Both the position numbers and the translations under genes were made by a program. A stretch of 64,000 nt of DNA from JBMNMU01 sp050953505 (GTDB lineage Bacteria; Bacillota; Clostridia; Peptostreptococcales; Anaerovoracaceae): NCBI GenBank assembly GCA_050953505.1, contig JBMNMU010000001.1:2418001-2482000 (forward strand), in the 5' to 3' direction. The notes under the pieces were generated by a model that saw nothing but the letters and a program-made list of their open reading frames with translations, made no database searches and was not told the DNA's origin. Below are positions 8,652 through 17,525 of this stretch, one piece after another (within the stretch, counting starts at the first letter, position 1; each line of letters opens with the position of its first letter).

Positions 8652-10234
8652 TTTTCATACCTCCCCGCCGATTTTAAATTAAACAGATTATTTAATTCCT
8701 GAATTTGTTTTATGGATGATTCTAATATTGCAACATCTTTGGAATTAAGTCTTAAATCTTCTTGAGGGAGTTTGTATACTATGTTTTTAATATTTTCTGT
8801 AATTACTAGTTCCTCTTTTATCCGCTTAAGTTCCTTTATGGCAGAAGTCACGCTTTCTAAATCTTTTTCTTTGATCAGCTCTAATAGGTCTATGAAATCT
8901 CTTGGATTATTGATATAATATTTTTGATAAATTTCTTGAAGCTCCGGACAAAGCTGGTGTCTACCAACACTAGAATGCAATGCTCCGGGCTTCTTTTTTA
9001 ATGTATGAACAAAGTGATTTATATCTATTATCCATTGATGGTTAAGATAAGATCTTTTATGCTCTGCTATCTTTAAGTCTTTGTAGAATATTTTTATTAT
9101 TTCCGGATAAATCTTTACCTTTACAAATTTCCCAACAAGATAGTCAGGTACAGAGTATTTGTTTTGATCTACATTTATCACGCTATACTTGTTTACTCTG
9201 GCTTCTTTCCTTCGAGATGCATCAAAGGCGGGTTTTAATGGCAAGAGATAGGGTTTTTCTTGTTCAAGGAGATTTGCGGGGCTTTGATTTGCAAGCCAGT
9301 TTCTTTTCCGATTGTTCAAATCTTTTAATTTGTCTTGGAGAAACTCATTCGCTTCTTCCAGCGTCTTAAAATTGGATCTGCTAGAAAATACCTTCCTCCT
9401 GATAAATTCTATACCTCTTTCTACATGGCCTTTTTCATTTCCCTTGCAAACATTGCAAAATCTATATTTAAAGCCATAGTACATGGATAGCTTAATTAGA
9501 TCATCTGTGGCTTCCTTCTCATTTTTTCCTACAAATTTCTTTACAGCTTGCTTCATATTATCATAGACGACCTCTCTGTGTATTCCACCGATATTATTAA
9601 ATGCTTTAATATGCATATCGAGGAAGTTTTCCATTTTTTGATTATGGTAGAGTTTTGAACTATGAAAGGATCCCTTTGCTGTAGTTAAAAGCCCCATTTG
9701 CACTGTGGAAGCCTTATCTCCTATTGTCAGTTTTACTTCTCCCCAGTCGAACTCGATTGTTTCTCCTAGAAGGTATTCTTGTCGCACAAAAGCTTCTTTT
9801 TGCTCATGATGTTCACGTATGTAATTACATATGGTAGGGTAGCTGATATCGTAGCCCTCCTCAACAAGTCTCTCGTGTATATCAATCTTTTTCATTAATT
9901 GTTTGTGCCTTCCTAATGCTCTATTTTTATCATTTTCCAGCATTAGATCATTAATTCTATCGATAATTTCGCCAGTTAGTTTAATCTTTGTCCTACTACT
10001 TGTATCATACTTAGGCCTGGAAGCTATTTCTTCAATGAGGAGTAGTATCTTTTCTCTGTTCTTATCTGCATCAAGACTGAGTTTATCTAATTCCTGAAAC
10101 TTAGCTCTCACCTCGTTAATATACTTACTTACCGTTGTTCTGGATATCTGCAAATCGCTACTTATCTTTCTCTGAGATTCATTATCTCTAAAAAACCTCA
10201 TTAATATTTCTGCTTTTTGATCCAACCTAACCAA
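8648..10234 (-). CDS. istA: IS21 transposase IstA
   Basis: DDE transposase of 528 residues. The N-terminal HTH reads RKISSDLQISRTTVSKYI. The catalytic core is seen as TIEFDWGEVKL (first Asp), REVVYDNMKQAV (second Asp) and GNEKGHVERGIEF (Glu). A beta-barrel C-terminal region with NKYSVPDYLVGKFVKV follows. The frame is complete, so this nested element may still be active. Confidence 0.93.
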   Translation of the reverse strand: MVRLDQKAEILMRFFRDNESQRKISSDLQISRTTVSKYINEVRAKFQELDKLSLDADKNREKILLLIEEIASRPKYDTSSRTKIKLTGEIIDRINDLMLENDKNRALGRHKQLMKKIDIHERLVEEGYDISYPTICNYIREHHEQKEAFVRQEYLLGETIEFDWGEVKLTIGDKASTVQMGLLTTAKGSFHSSKLYHNQKMENFLDMHIKAFNNIGGIHREVVYDNMKQAVKKFVGKNEKEATDDLIKLSMYYGFKYRFCNVCKGNEKGHVERGIEFIRRKVFSSRSNFKTLEEANEFLQDKLKDLNNRKRNWLANQSPANLLEQEKPYLLPLKPAFDASRRKEARVNKYSVINVDQNKYSVPDYLVGKFVKVKIYPEIIKIFYKDLKIAEHKRSYLNHQWIIDINHFVHTLKKKPGALHSSVGRHQLCPELQEIYQKYYINNPRDFIDLLELIKEKDLESVTSAIKELKRIKEELVITENIKNIVYKLPQEDLRLNSKDVAILESSIKQIQELNNLFNLKSAGRYEN

Positions 10235-10537
10235 CCTCCACTCCTCCTTTTAAAGATGTCTTTAAAAGGTATTATATTTTAACGTTGGTCCAGTTTTCAA
10301 TTATTATGGTGGTACACTTTTAGGTTAGCATAAGCACATTTTACAAGAGATTTTATCTATGCTCTACTTTTTTGAAAAAATAAAATGTTGGAGCATCTGT
10401 TTTTTTCTCAGACACCCCAACATTAATTATATAGCCTGAAATTCTTACATCTTGACATCCAGTAGAAAAAGGTATAACCTATAATCGTTCAGAAAATGAA
10501 CGTTTTTTGTTTTATCCCTATTAATGGAGAAATTATT

Positions 10538-11041
10538 ATGACAGGAGAATTGGATATTTTAAAAATACTAGCTGAGAATCCAAATATTTCTCAAAGAAAA
10601 CTAGCCGAGCAGACAGGAGTGTCCCTGGGGCAAATTAATTTTTTATTAAAAAAGTGCGTAAAAAAGGGCTTGATAAAAATAGAGGGGCAGACATCTAAAT
10701 CCATTAAGTATAATTTGACACCGAAAGGAATGGCTGAAAAAGCGGCTCTAACCTTACAATATGTTAGAGTATCTTATGCAGCAGTTATCTCGCTTACGGA
10801 TAAAATTAGAGAGCTTGCAGACTCATATGAAGCAGACTATAAGAAAATATATGTTTATGGTAATCCGGGTGAAATGATGGAAATTTGTAAATTAGCTCTT
10901 GCGAATAGAGGGAGTTATCTTACTAAGTCTACCAAAATGATAAAATTAAAACCAGAAGCTGTTGTTTTTCTTTGGGAAGAACAGGATAAGGAGATATTTG
11001 ACAACCCGGAAGACATCATCTTGGTTAATGTTCTGATATGA
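10538..11041 (+). CDS. Winged-helix transcriptional regulator (MarR/EPS-associated type)
   Basis: DNA-binding regulator of about 167 residues. The N-terminal wHTH reads LDILKILAENPNISQRKLA, then SLGQINFLLKKCVKKGLI, then a wing ending YNLTPKGM. The pattern 'N-ISQRxLAxxTGVSLGxxN' is common in small regulators placed at the head of polysaccharide operons. The C-terminal part (about residues 90-165) looks like a small alpha/beta ligand domain with KKIYVYGNPGEMMEI. The start at 10538 is preferred over 10496 because GGAG lies 9 bases before it. TTGACA at 10452 with A/T-rich -10 candidates may be its promoter, with unclear spacing. It may control the glycan locus downstream, by position only. Confidence 0.75.
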   Translation: MTGELDILKILAENPNISQRKLAEQTGVSLGQINFLLKKCVKKGLIKIEGQTSKSIKYNLTPKGMAEKAALTLQYVRVSYAAVISLTDKIRELADSYEADYKKIYVYGNPGEMMEICKLALANRGSYLTKSTKMIKLKPEAVVFLWEEQDKEIFDNPEDIILVNVLI

Positions 11042-11062
11042 ACATTTCACTGGGTGAAAACA

Positions 11063-11413
11063 ATGGATAAAAAATCGGATGGTTTTACCTTAGTAGAAGT
11101 AATTGTTATGGCGGCAATCTTAGGATTAATTGTAGCAATATCTGCTCCGAGATTAAGTGAGTTCAAAAGGATTGTAGAAGAAAGAGTATGTGATGCTAAT
11201 CGGAAAACAGTAGAGCAGCACTACAATGATTTATTGATTGTGAATGAGCATGATGATAGTTCTTTTATTAAATTTCATATAGAGAATTTTGATATAGTTT
11301 GCCCAGCAGTAGGAGAGATCAGTTATAAAGATGGAAAAGTTAAGTGCAGTGTGCATAAAGGCAAAAGTGATATCGATGAAGATCCACTAGAAGGTGAAGT
11401 CCCATGGTTATGA
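11063..11413 (+). CDS. Type IV pilin/pseudopilin-like protein
   Basis: Small protein of 116 residues. KKSDGFTLVEVIV at the N-terminus is a class III (prepilin peptidase) cleavage and methylation site: G before F, with E at +5. A single hydrophobic helix follows (VIVMAAILGLIVAISAP), then a globular 85-residue tail with two Cys (IVCPA, VKCSV) that could form a disulfide. The ATG at 11063 is chosen over the GTG at 11054 because it gives the usual short leader. No prepilin peptidase, assembly ATPase or other pilin gene is in the window, so this is an orphan. Its role is unknown. Confidence 0.72.
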   Translation: MDKKSDGFTLVEVIVMAAILGLIVAISAPRLSEFKRIVEERVCDANRKTVEQHYNDLLIVNEHDDSSFIKFHIENFDIVCPAVGEISYKDGKVKCSVHKGKSDIDEDPLEGEVPWL

Positions 11414-11890
11414 TTTATTGAGGATAGGCAATTTTTTTGATTTATATATCGACCTAAGTAGGGTTTTATCATGATCAACCACAATGTGTATTTGCTCAAT
11501 TACGCAAAAACTCGATGAGTTGAAGTCTTGAGAATAAGTCATAATATCTATAACTGTGAAGAGTACCAAGGATTCCTAAGAGTATCGAAGAAAAATGTAA
11601 GGATGCCCTGAATGAGTTTATTTAATGCCAATCAAGGTGGAGAAGACCTTATGATTGGATGTATCTATCGACGTGAGTATGGTGAAAGGATAAAGAGGTT
11701 GTAAGGTAGTAATATCAAGGGTTTCAGCATAACCACCAGATGTACTAATGTTACAGAAGCATTACACGTAGTCCCATTCAATCAAAGCATAGAGTTGTGC
11801 AAGATATAGTGCTTGAAGTCAATCAAAGTGATACATATAGATCAAGAAATAAAGGCGCTCAATACATATAGCATTCAGAAGGAGGATATC
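11414..11890. other. 477-bp stretch without a recognised gene
   Basis: I see no reading frame with a credible start and family match, no terminator-grade hairpin and no clear repeat. It could be decayed sequence. The end of it (11879-11885) is the ribosome site of the next gene. Confidence 0.4.
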
Positions 11891-12712
11891 ATGGCGAAGA
11901 AAGCAGTTAGAAAAGTGACAGCCAACAAAAAAATACTGTTGAATCAACTTGCTGAATTATTGTGCCAACTTCTACCACTATCTTCGAATGCTAAAAATAC
12001 AATTACATTCAAATCAATATTTGCAGAAAGTAACATTGAAAAATATCTCGATGGATATAACGTCAAGGTCCAAGCAATCGAAAATGGATTTACAGAATTA
12101 TATAGAAGACATGAGAGATTACCAAGAGCAATTATTCGTAAAGTAATACCAGCAGCAATAAATTATAGATTCTATAAAAGAAAACCACTTACTAAAAGAG
12201 AAATTGAGAAGTTATCGGACATATTGTTTGAACTTGAAATCGATATGATTGATGAGCTGGCTGAAATTGAAATCGATGAGACATTACCTCGTATAGAAGT
12301 GCCACCTAAACAATTAGAAGAGCACTTGAGAAATCATGATTTAGATCCAAATATTTCATCAGAACCCCTTCAACTTTTCAGTGATGGTCATTTCAATGAA
12401 GCAGTAAGAAAAGCAGCTGAAAGACTAGAGGATTTTGTTCAAGATATTTCTAATCTAGGGTCTTCAGGTAGAGAGCTAATGGCTAACGCATTCAGAGATG
12501 GGACATATATCAAAACTTCAAATATTCAGCCTGAGAATCAACAAGGCTTTATCGAAGGATACAAGTTTTTGGCAATGGGGACAATGGCGTCAATTCGGAA
12601 TATTTTTAGTCATGGTGATGAAGAACGTCGAAGTCCAGAAGAATGCTTTGAGATGTTGTTATTTATAAACTGGCTTTTTAGAAGCATCAAAACAGTTGAA
12701 GAGCAGCAATAA
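11891..12712 (+). CDS. TIGR02391 (Ymh-like) HEPN protein
   Basis: Protein of 273 residues. The C-terminal third (about residues 155-270) has the TIGR02391 pattern: LFSDGHFNEAVRKAAERLEDF, then GRELMANAF, then GFIEGYKFLAMGTMASIRN, then IFSHGDE. IRNIFSHGDE is an R-x4-H motif of HEPN ribonuclease domains, and LFINWLFRSI closes the domain. AGGAGG lies about 6 bases before the ATG at 11891, so an upstream GTG start is not needed. Family members are linked to phage exclusion and mobile islands. Here it sits alone between a regulator and the glycan locus. The exact role is unknown. Confidence 0.75.
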   Translation: MAKKAVRKVTANKKILLNQLAELLCQLLPLSSNAKNTITFKSIFAESNIEKYLDGYNVKVQAIENGFTELYRRHERLPRAIIRKVIPAAINYRFYKRKPLTKREIEKLSDILFELEIDMIDELAEIEIDETLPRIEVPPKQLEEHLRNHDLDPNISSEPLQLFSDGHFNEAVRKAAERLEDFVQDISNLGSSGRELMANAFRDGTYIKTSNIQPENQQGFIEGYKFLAMGTMASIRNIFSHGDEERRSPEECFEMLLFINWLFRSIKTVEEQQ

Positions 12713-12794
12713 GATTAATAAGAAATCAAGAAGGTGCTAAAACAAGCACCTCTATGCAATACATAGACTTTAGATAAGGAAGGATGACGGTAAA

Positions 12795-13919
12795 ATGGCT
12801 GAGAATAAAAAAATCTGGCTCGCTTCACCACATATGAGTGATGAAGGTTATGAAATGCAATATGTGCAAGAAGCTTTCGATACTAACTGGGTTGCACCAC
12901 TTGGACCAAATGTAAATGAGTTTGAGAAAGAGCTTGCTGCAAAAGTAGGTTCTAAACACGCTGCAGCTATGACGTCTGGAACAGGAGCTATTCATCTTGC
13001 TCTTAAAGCAGCTGGTGTTGGTGAAGGTGATGTTGTCTTCTGTCCGACTCTTACTTTTTCTGCTACAGCCAATCCGATCATTTATCAGAATGCTACACCT
13101 GTTTTTATCGACAGTGATTATGAAACTTGGAATATGGATCAAAAAGCTTTAGAAGCAGCCTTCGAGAAGTATGGTGATAAGGTAAAGGCTGTTTTAGTTG
13201 TTCATTTATATGGCCTTTCAGCTGACATAGATAAGATTATGGCTATATGTGAGAAGTACAATGTGACCGTCATCGAAGATGCAGCTGAATCTCTAGGTGC
13301 TTATTATAAAGGAAAACATACTGGAACTTTTGGTGAGTTTGGTGTGTTCTCGTTTAACGGAAACAAGATCATCACTACTTCAGGTGGCGGGATGCTTGTT
13401 TCAGATGATGAAGAGAAGATTAAGAAAGTTAGATTTTGGTCCACTCAATCCAGAGATGCGGCAAGGCACTATCAGCATAGCGAATTAGGGTTTAATTATC
13501 GTATGAGCAATGTCGTTGCTGGGATTGGGAGAGGGCAGCTTAAAGTACTAGATCAGAGAGTAGCCAAGAAGAAATATATCTTTGAATTTTATAAGAGAGA
13601 GCTTGGTCAGTTAGAAGGTGTTGAATTTATGCCAATCAATGACTGGAATGAACCTAATTACTGGTTAAGTGTTATGACATTGAAGGGTGATGTAAGACCC
13701 TTAGATGTTATGGAAGCGTTGGAGAAAGAGAACATTGAATCAAGACCTGTATGGAAGCCGATGCATATGCAGCCGTTCTTTGCTGAGTATGATTATGTTG
13801 GTGGGAATGTTAGTGAGCAGCTGTTTGAGAATGGTGTGTGCTTACCATCTGATACGAAGATGACGGATGCTGATTTAGAGAGAATTTGTTCAATTATAAA
13901 AGGACTGTGGTCTAAATAA
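12795..13919 (+). CDS. pglE: DegT/DnrJ/EryC1/StrS aminotransferase, PglE-like
   Basis: PLP-dependent sugar aminotransferase of 374 residues. Family knowledge: PglE converts UDP-4-keto-6-deoxy-GlcNAc to the 4-amino sugar, the step before bacillosamine or a related amino sugar. The PLP-binding region AMTSGTGAIHLALKAAGV, the aspartate in VTVIEDAAESLGA, and the Schiff-base lysine in FSFNGNKIITTSGGGM (near residue 190) are all present. It is followed 17 bases on by a sugar-phosphate transferase and then an acetyltransferase, the same trio as PglE-PglC-PglD. No matching retaining 4,6-dehydratase (PglF) is in the window. Confidence 0.88.
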   Translation: MAENKKIWLASPHMSDEGYEMQYVQEAFDTNWVAPLGPNVNEFEKELAAKVGSKHAAAMTSGTGAIHLALKAAGVGEGDVVFCPTLTFSATANPIIYQNATPVFIDSDYETWNMDQKALEAAFEKYGDKVKAVLVVHLYGLSADIDKIMAICEKYNVTVIEDAAESLGAYYKGKHTGTFGEFGVFSFNGNKIITTSGGGMLVSDDEEKIKKVRFWSTQSRDAARHYQHSELGFNYRMSNVVAGIGRGQLKVLDQRVAKKKYIFEFYKRELGQLEGVEFMPINDWNEPNYWLSVMTLKGDVRPLDVMEALEKENIESRPVWKPMHMQPFFAEYDYVGGNVSEQLFENGVCLPSDTKMTDADLERICSIIKGLWSK

Positions 13920-13936
13920 GAAGTAGGTGCTGAGAG

Positions 13937-14593
13937 ATGCAGAGTGAAGTGAAGGAAGAAGCTAAAGTGAATAAAGGCATATACAGAAGATTTCTCAAAA
14001 GACCAATGGACTTCATTTTGTCTTTGATGGCAATTATCTTTTTAAGTCCGGTACTTATAATTGTTGGAGTATTAGTGAGATTTAAGCTTGGCAGTCCGGT
14101 ACTGTTCAAACAGAAAAGACCTGGACTTCATGAGAAGATTTTTACTATGTATAAGTTTAGGACGATGACAGATGAAAAAGACGAGAATGGGGAGCTGCTT
14201 CCAGACTCAGTTAGGCTTACTAAGTTTGGTAGGATGCTGAGATCAACTTCTTTAGATGAATTGCCGGAACTCTTAAATATTCTCAAGGGTGATATGAGTA
14301 TTGTTGGGCCAAGGCCGTTACTTATTCAATATCTTGAACTTTACAATGATCATCAAAAGAGAAGACATGAATTAAGGCCTGGCCTTTCAGGACATGCTCA
14401 AGTCAATGGACGCAATGCGATTAGTTGGGAAGATAAGTTTAATCTTGATGTTGAGTACGTAGATAATGTGAGTTTCATAGGCGATTGGAAGATTATCTTT
14501 CTTACTATAAAGAAGGTTTTTGTCAAGGAAGGCATCAGTTCAGATACATCTGTTACGATGGAACCTTTTAGAGGAAGTAAAATAGAGAATTAA
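13937..14593 (+). CDS. pglC: Undecaprenyl-phosphate sugar-1-phosphate transferase, PglC-like
   Basis: Small monotopic phosphoglycosyl transferase of 218 residues that puts the first sugar-1-phosphate on the lipid carrier and so starts the glycan. KRPMDFILSLMAIIFLSPVLIIVGVLV is the membrane re-entrant helix. FKQKRPGLHEKIFTMYKFRTM follows, and then LRSTSLDELPELLNILKGDMSIVGPRPL with the catalytic Asp-Glu dyad (LDELP). RPGLSGHAQVNGRNAISWEDKF closes the family signature. It lies between the aminotransferase and acetyltransferase genes, which suggests an N-acetylated diamino sugar as first sugar. Confidence 0.9.
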   Translation: MQSEVKEEAKVNKGIYRRFLKRPMDFILSLMAIIFLSPVLIIVGVLVRFKLGSPVLFKQKRPGLHEKIFTMYKFRTMTDEKDENGELLPDSVRLTKFGRMLRSTSLDELPELLNILKGDMSIVGPRPLLIQYLELYNDHQKRRHELRPGLSGHAQVNGRNAISWEDKFNLDVEYVDNVSFIGDWKIIFLTIKKVFVKEGISSDTSVTMEPFRGSKIEN

Positions 14594-14654
14594 TTCTTGA
14601 TTTTTAGATTCACTGCAATCATACATTATTACTTCAGAGAGGAATGTACTATTC

Positions 14655-15278
14655 ATGAAAAACAAGCTGATTATTATTGGTGCCAGTGGACACGGAAAGG
14701 TTATTGCTGACATCGCAATAAAAATGAATAAGTGGCAAAGCATCGCATTCCTCGATGATGACGAGTCTATTAAGACATCTATGGGGTTAGAAGTCATCGG
14801 TAAAACTGCTGATGCTTTTACATATAAAGATGAGGCTGATTTCTTTGTTGCTATAGGAAGCAATACAACGAGGGAAAAGATTCAAGATAAATTAATTGAG
14901 CAAGGATTAAATGTTTTAAGCTTGATTCATCCTAGTGCAGTTATTGGTACTGATGTTGAGATTGGTATTGGCTCAGTAGTAATGGCAGGAGTTGTGATCA
15001 ACAGCTCAAGCAGAATCGGTAAGGGGTGCATCATCAATACAAGTTCCAGTTTGGATCATGATAATGTTATTGAAGATTATGTACACATATCTCCTGGAGT
15101 GAGAACTGCTGGGAGTGTCAGTATAGGCAAAGGCACATGGTTAGGAATAGGAAGCATAGTAAGCAATAACGTGAACATCTGCAGTGGTTGCAAAGTTGGT
15201 GCAGGGGCTGTGGTGGTTAAGGATATTACTGAACCTGGGACATATGTTGGGGTTCCGGTGAGGAGAGTTGATAGATGA
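14655..15278 (+). CDS. pglD: Sugar O/N-acetyltransferase, PglD-like
   Basis: NeuD/PglD-type acetyltransferase of 207 residues that would acetylate the 4-amino group made by the PglE-like enzyme, using acetyl-CoA. The N-terminal Rossmann-like part binds the nucleotide sugar (KLIIIGASGHGKVIADIA). A left-handed beta-helix of hexapeptide repeats follows (about residues 95-200). The catalytic His-Asp is seen in SSLDHDNVIEDYVHISPG. It ends GVPVRRVDR and overlaps the next start by 4 bases. A second NeuD-type gene at 29555 belongs to the legionaminate set. Confidence 0.87.
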   Translation: MKNKLIIIGASGHGKVIADIAIKMNKWQSIAFLDDDESIKTSMGLEVIGKTADAFTYKDEADFFVAIGSNTTREKIQDKLIEQGLNVLSLIHPSAVIGTDVEIGIGSVVMAGVVINSSSRIGKGCIINTSSSLDHDNVIEDYVHISPGVRTAGSVSIGKGTWLGIGSIVSNNVNICSGCKVGAGAVVVKDITEPGTYVGVPVRRVDR

Positions 15279-16501
15279 ATGTACTATTTCTAACATTATT
15301 AGATTTTTCAACAATTGATGAAAAAGGCATATATACAGACTTAATGCGTGAATTTGTCAAATATGGTCACGACTTATATATTATTTCTCCTACAGAAAAA
15401 AGAAAAAATGAGCCCACACGTTTGATTGATAATGGCGAAGTTAAAATATTAAAACTTCAAATTGGAAATACACAAAAAACAAATCGAATAGAAAAAGGAA
15501 TCTCGATATTAACGCTTGAATCAAAGTTTAAGTCAGGAATCAAGAAGTACTTCAATAATGTGAAATTTGATTTAGTTTTATACTCAACACCACCTATTAC
15601 ACTACAAAAGGCAGTTGAGTTCGTAAAATTAAGAGATCAAGCTCAAACGTATTTACTTTTGAAAGATATATTTCCTCAAAATGCAGTGGACTTGGGGATG
15701 CTCAAGACTTCAGGTGTTAAGAGCTTAATATATAAGTCTTTTAGGGATAAAGAAGATAGATTATATAAAATTTCTGATTATATAGGATGTATGTCGAATG
15801 CAAATGTTGAGTTTCTTTTAAAACATAATCCATCTATATCTAATGAAATTGTAGAAGTATGCCCAAATAGTATTGAACCAATAGAAGTGGATATATCAGA
15901 ACAAGAAAAAAAGCAAATTAGAGAGAAGTACAATATACCTATTGATAAGACTATTTTTATTTATGGGGGAAACTTAGGGAAGCCACAAGGGATAGATTTC
16001 TTGATTGATTGTATAAGAGCTAATGAAGATAATGAGAATTCATATTTTTTCATTGTTGGTTCGGGAACCGAGTTTGGAAAGCTAGAGAATTTCTTTGAAA
16101 GAGAAAAACCTAAGAATGCTATGTTGCGGAATCAATTGCCAAGAAATGATTACGAAGTCTTGGCAAATACTTGTGACGTAGGTCTGATATTTCTAGATAG
16201 AAGATTTACTATACCAAACTTTCCGTCTAGGCTTCTTTCATATATGCAGGCGTCAATGCCTGTTCTAGCAGCGACTGACATAAATACGGATATTGGAAAA
16301 GTAATAGAAAGTGGCAGCTTTGGATATTGGTGTGAAAGTGTTGATGTTGATAAGTTTAATCAACTAGTTAATAAGTTATGTGATGAAGAATTAAGGATAG
16401 GTTTAGGTAGAAATGCTAGATATTATCTAGAAAATCATTATTCAGCAAAGCATTCATACGAGATTATAATAAGTCACTTCAACAAAAAAGAAAAGAGGTA
16501 G
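15275..16501 (+). CDS. Family 4 glycosyltransferase, WbuB-like
   Basis: GT-B glycosyltransferase of 408 residues. The N-terminal domain starts MNVLFLTLLDFSTIDEKGIYTDLM and holds LLLKDIFPQNAVDLGML, which is typical of WbuB-like L-FucNAc transferases. The C-terminal donor domain has IFIYGGNLGKPQGIDFLI, then FFIVGSGTEFGKL, then NFPSRLLSYMQASMPVLAATD in place of the E-x7-E loop. The following three genes make UDP-L-FucNAc, so that is the likely donor. Family knowledge plus gene order supports this, not direct evidence. Translation is coupled to the acetyltransferase gene through an ATGA overlap. Confidence 0.82.
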   Translation: MNVLFLTLLDFSTIDEKGIYTDLMREFVKYGHDLYIISPTEKRKNEPTRLIDNGEVKILKLQIGNTQKTNRIEKGISILTLESKFKSGIKKYFNNVKFDLVLYSTPPITLQKAVEFVKLRDQAQTYLLLKDIFPQNAVDLGMLKTSGVKSLIYKSFRDKEDRLYKISDYIGCMSNANVEFLLKHNPSISNEIVEVCPNSIEPIEVDISEQEKKQIREKYNIPIDKTIFIYGGNLGKPQGIDFLIDCIRANEDNENSYFFIVGSGTEFGKLENFFEREKPKNAMLRNQLPRNDYEVLANTCDVGLIFLDRRFTIPNFPSRLLSYMQASMPVLAATDINTDIGKVIESGSFGYWCESVDVDKFNQLVNKLCDEELRIGLGRNARYYLENHYSAKHSYEIIISHFNKKEKR

Positions 16502-16505
16502 TTAA

Positions 16506-17525
16506 ATGTTTGAAGATAAAACTTTATTAATTACAGGTGGAACAGGGTCTTTCGGAAATGCTGTAATGAAAAGATTCTTAAATACGGATATAAAAGAAAT
16601 TCGTATCTTTTCTCGAGATGAGAAGAAGCAGGATGATATGAGAAAGCTTTATAAGAATAATAAGTTAAAGTTTTACATAGGAGATGTCAGGGATCTTTCA
16701 AGCGTTAAAAATGCTATGCATGGTGTAGACTACATCTTTCATGCAGCCGCTCTTAAACAGGTTCCATCATGTGAATTCTTTCCACTTGAAGCAGTCAAGA
16801 CAAATGTGCTAGGCACAGATAATGTTCTTACTGGAGCTATCGAAATGGGAGTTAAGAAGGCCATTTGTCTTTCCACAGATAAGGCTGCATATCCGATTAA
16901 CGCTATGGGAATCTCAAAAGCTATGATGGAGAAAGTGTTTGTTGCAAAAGCTAAGACAGTTGATCCAGCAAGGACACTTATATGTGGTACTAGATATGGT
17001 AATGTGATGGCATCAAGAGGATCAGTAATTCCGCTGTTTATAGATCAGATCAAGAATGGACAACCGCTAACCGTTACAGATCCTAATATGACAAGATTTC
17101 TGATGAGCCTTGAAGAAGCTGTTGAACTTGTTGTATTCGCATTTCAGAATGCTGAAGCCGGAGATATTATGGTTCAGAAATCCCCAGCATCAACTATCGG
17201 GAATTTAGCTCAAGCAATTAAAGAACTCTTTAAAGCAGACAATGAAATCAAAGTCATCGGTACTCGCCATGGGGAGAAGTTATATGAGACACTTCTCACA
17301 AAAGAAGAACATGTTGTAGCAAAAGACATGGGTGGATTTTATAAAGTGCCTGCTGATAAAAGAGACTTAAACTATGACAAATACTTTGTTGAAGGAGATC
17401 AAAAACTTTCATCTGAAGATGAGTACAATTCTCATAATACAGAAAGACTCAATGTGGAGCAGATTAAAGAAAAGCTACTGCAGCTTGATTATGTGCGAGA
17501 ACAATTGGAAAGTTGGGATAGATAA
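16506..17525 (+). CDS. capE: UDP-GlcNAc inverting 4,6-dehydratase, CapE/WbjB-like
   Basis: Extended SDR enzyme of 339 residues, first step to UDP-L-FucNAc: dehydration of UDP-GlcNAc at C4/C6 with C5 epimerisation. The NAD(P) site is LLITGGTGSFGNAVM. HAAALKQVPSCEF and LSTDKAAYPINAMGISKAMMEKV are diagnostic. The usual Tyr of Y-x3-K is replaced by Met (MGISK), as in characterised CapE. It has no N-terminal membrane domain, unlike PglF, so it is less likely to feed the bacillosamine branch. It overlaps capF by one base (TAATG). Confidence 0.92.
   Translation: MFEDKTLLITGGTGSFGNAVMKRFLNTDIKEIRIFSRDEKKQDDMRKLYKNNKLKFYIGDVRDLSSVKNAMHGVDYIFHAAALKQVPSCEFFPLEAVKTNVLGTDNVLTGAIEMGVKKAICLSTDKAAYPINAMGISKAMMEKVFVAKAKTVDPARTLICGTRYGNVMASRGSVIPLFIDQIKNGQPLTVTDPNMTRFLMSLEEAVELVVFAFQNAEAGDIMVQKSPASTIGNLAQAIKELFKADNEIKVIGTRHGEKLYETLLTKEEHVVAKDMGGFYKVPADKRDLNYDKYFVEGDQKLSSEDEYNSHNTERLNVEQIKEKLLQLDYVREQLESWDR

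Larger units (their letters stand above)
7838..10330 (-). mobile_element. IS21-family element (copy 1) nested in the ISL3 element
   Basis: The ends are related inverted repeats. The left one starts TGTCAATTGAAAACTGTACC and continues to GAAAACTGGTCC. The right one, read inward, starts TGCTAACCTAAAAGTGTACC and reaches GAAAACTGGACC. This doubled AAAAcTGtaCC / AAAACTGGxCC motif is the multiple-terminal-repeat design of IS21. It holds istA and istB. It differs from the two IS21 copies further right in protein sequence and ends. No clear target duplication was found. Confidence 0.85.
6397..10436 (-). mobile_element. ISL3-family element carrying an inserted IS21 element
   Basis: The left end at 6397 reads GGCTCTATGTCAAATGTTGG. 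The right end, read inward from 10436 on the minus strand, is GGCTATATAATTAATGTTGG, an imperfect terminal inverted repeat typical of ISL3 elements. The transposase gene is at 6610-7791. The total is 4040 bp, but removing the internal IS21 (7838-10330) leaves about 1.55 kb, the usual ISL3 size. I could not find a clear 8-bp target duplication. A hairpin with a T-run at 6455-6487 lies in the left end. Confidence 0.8.
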
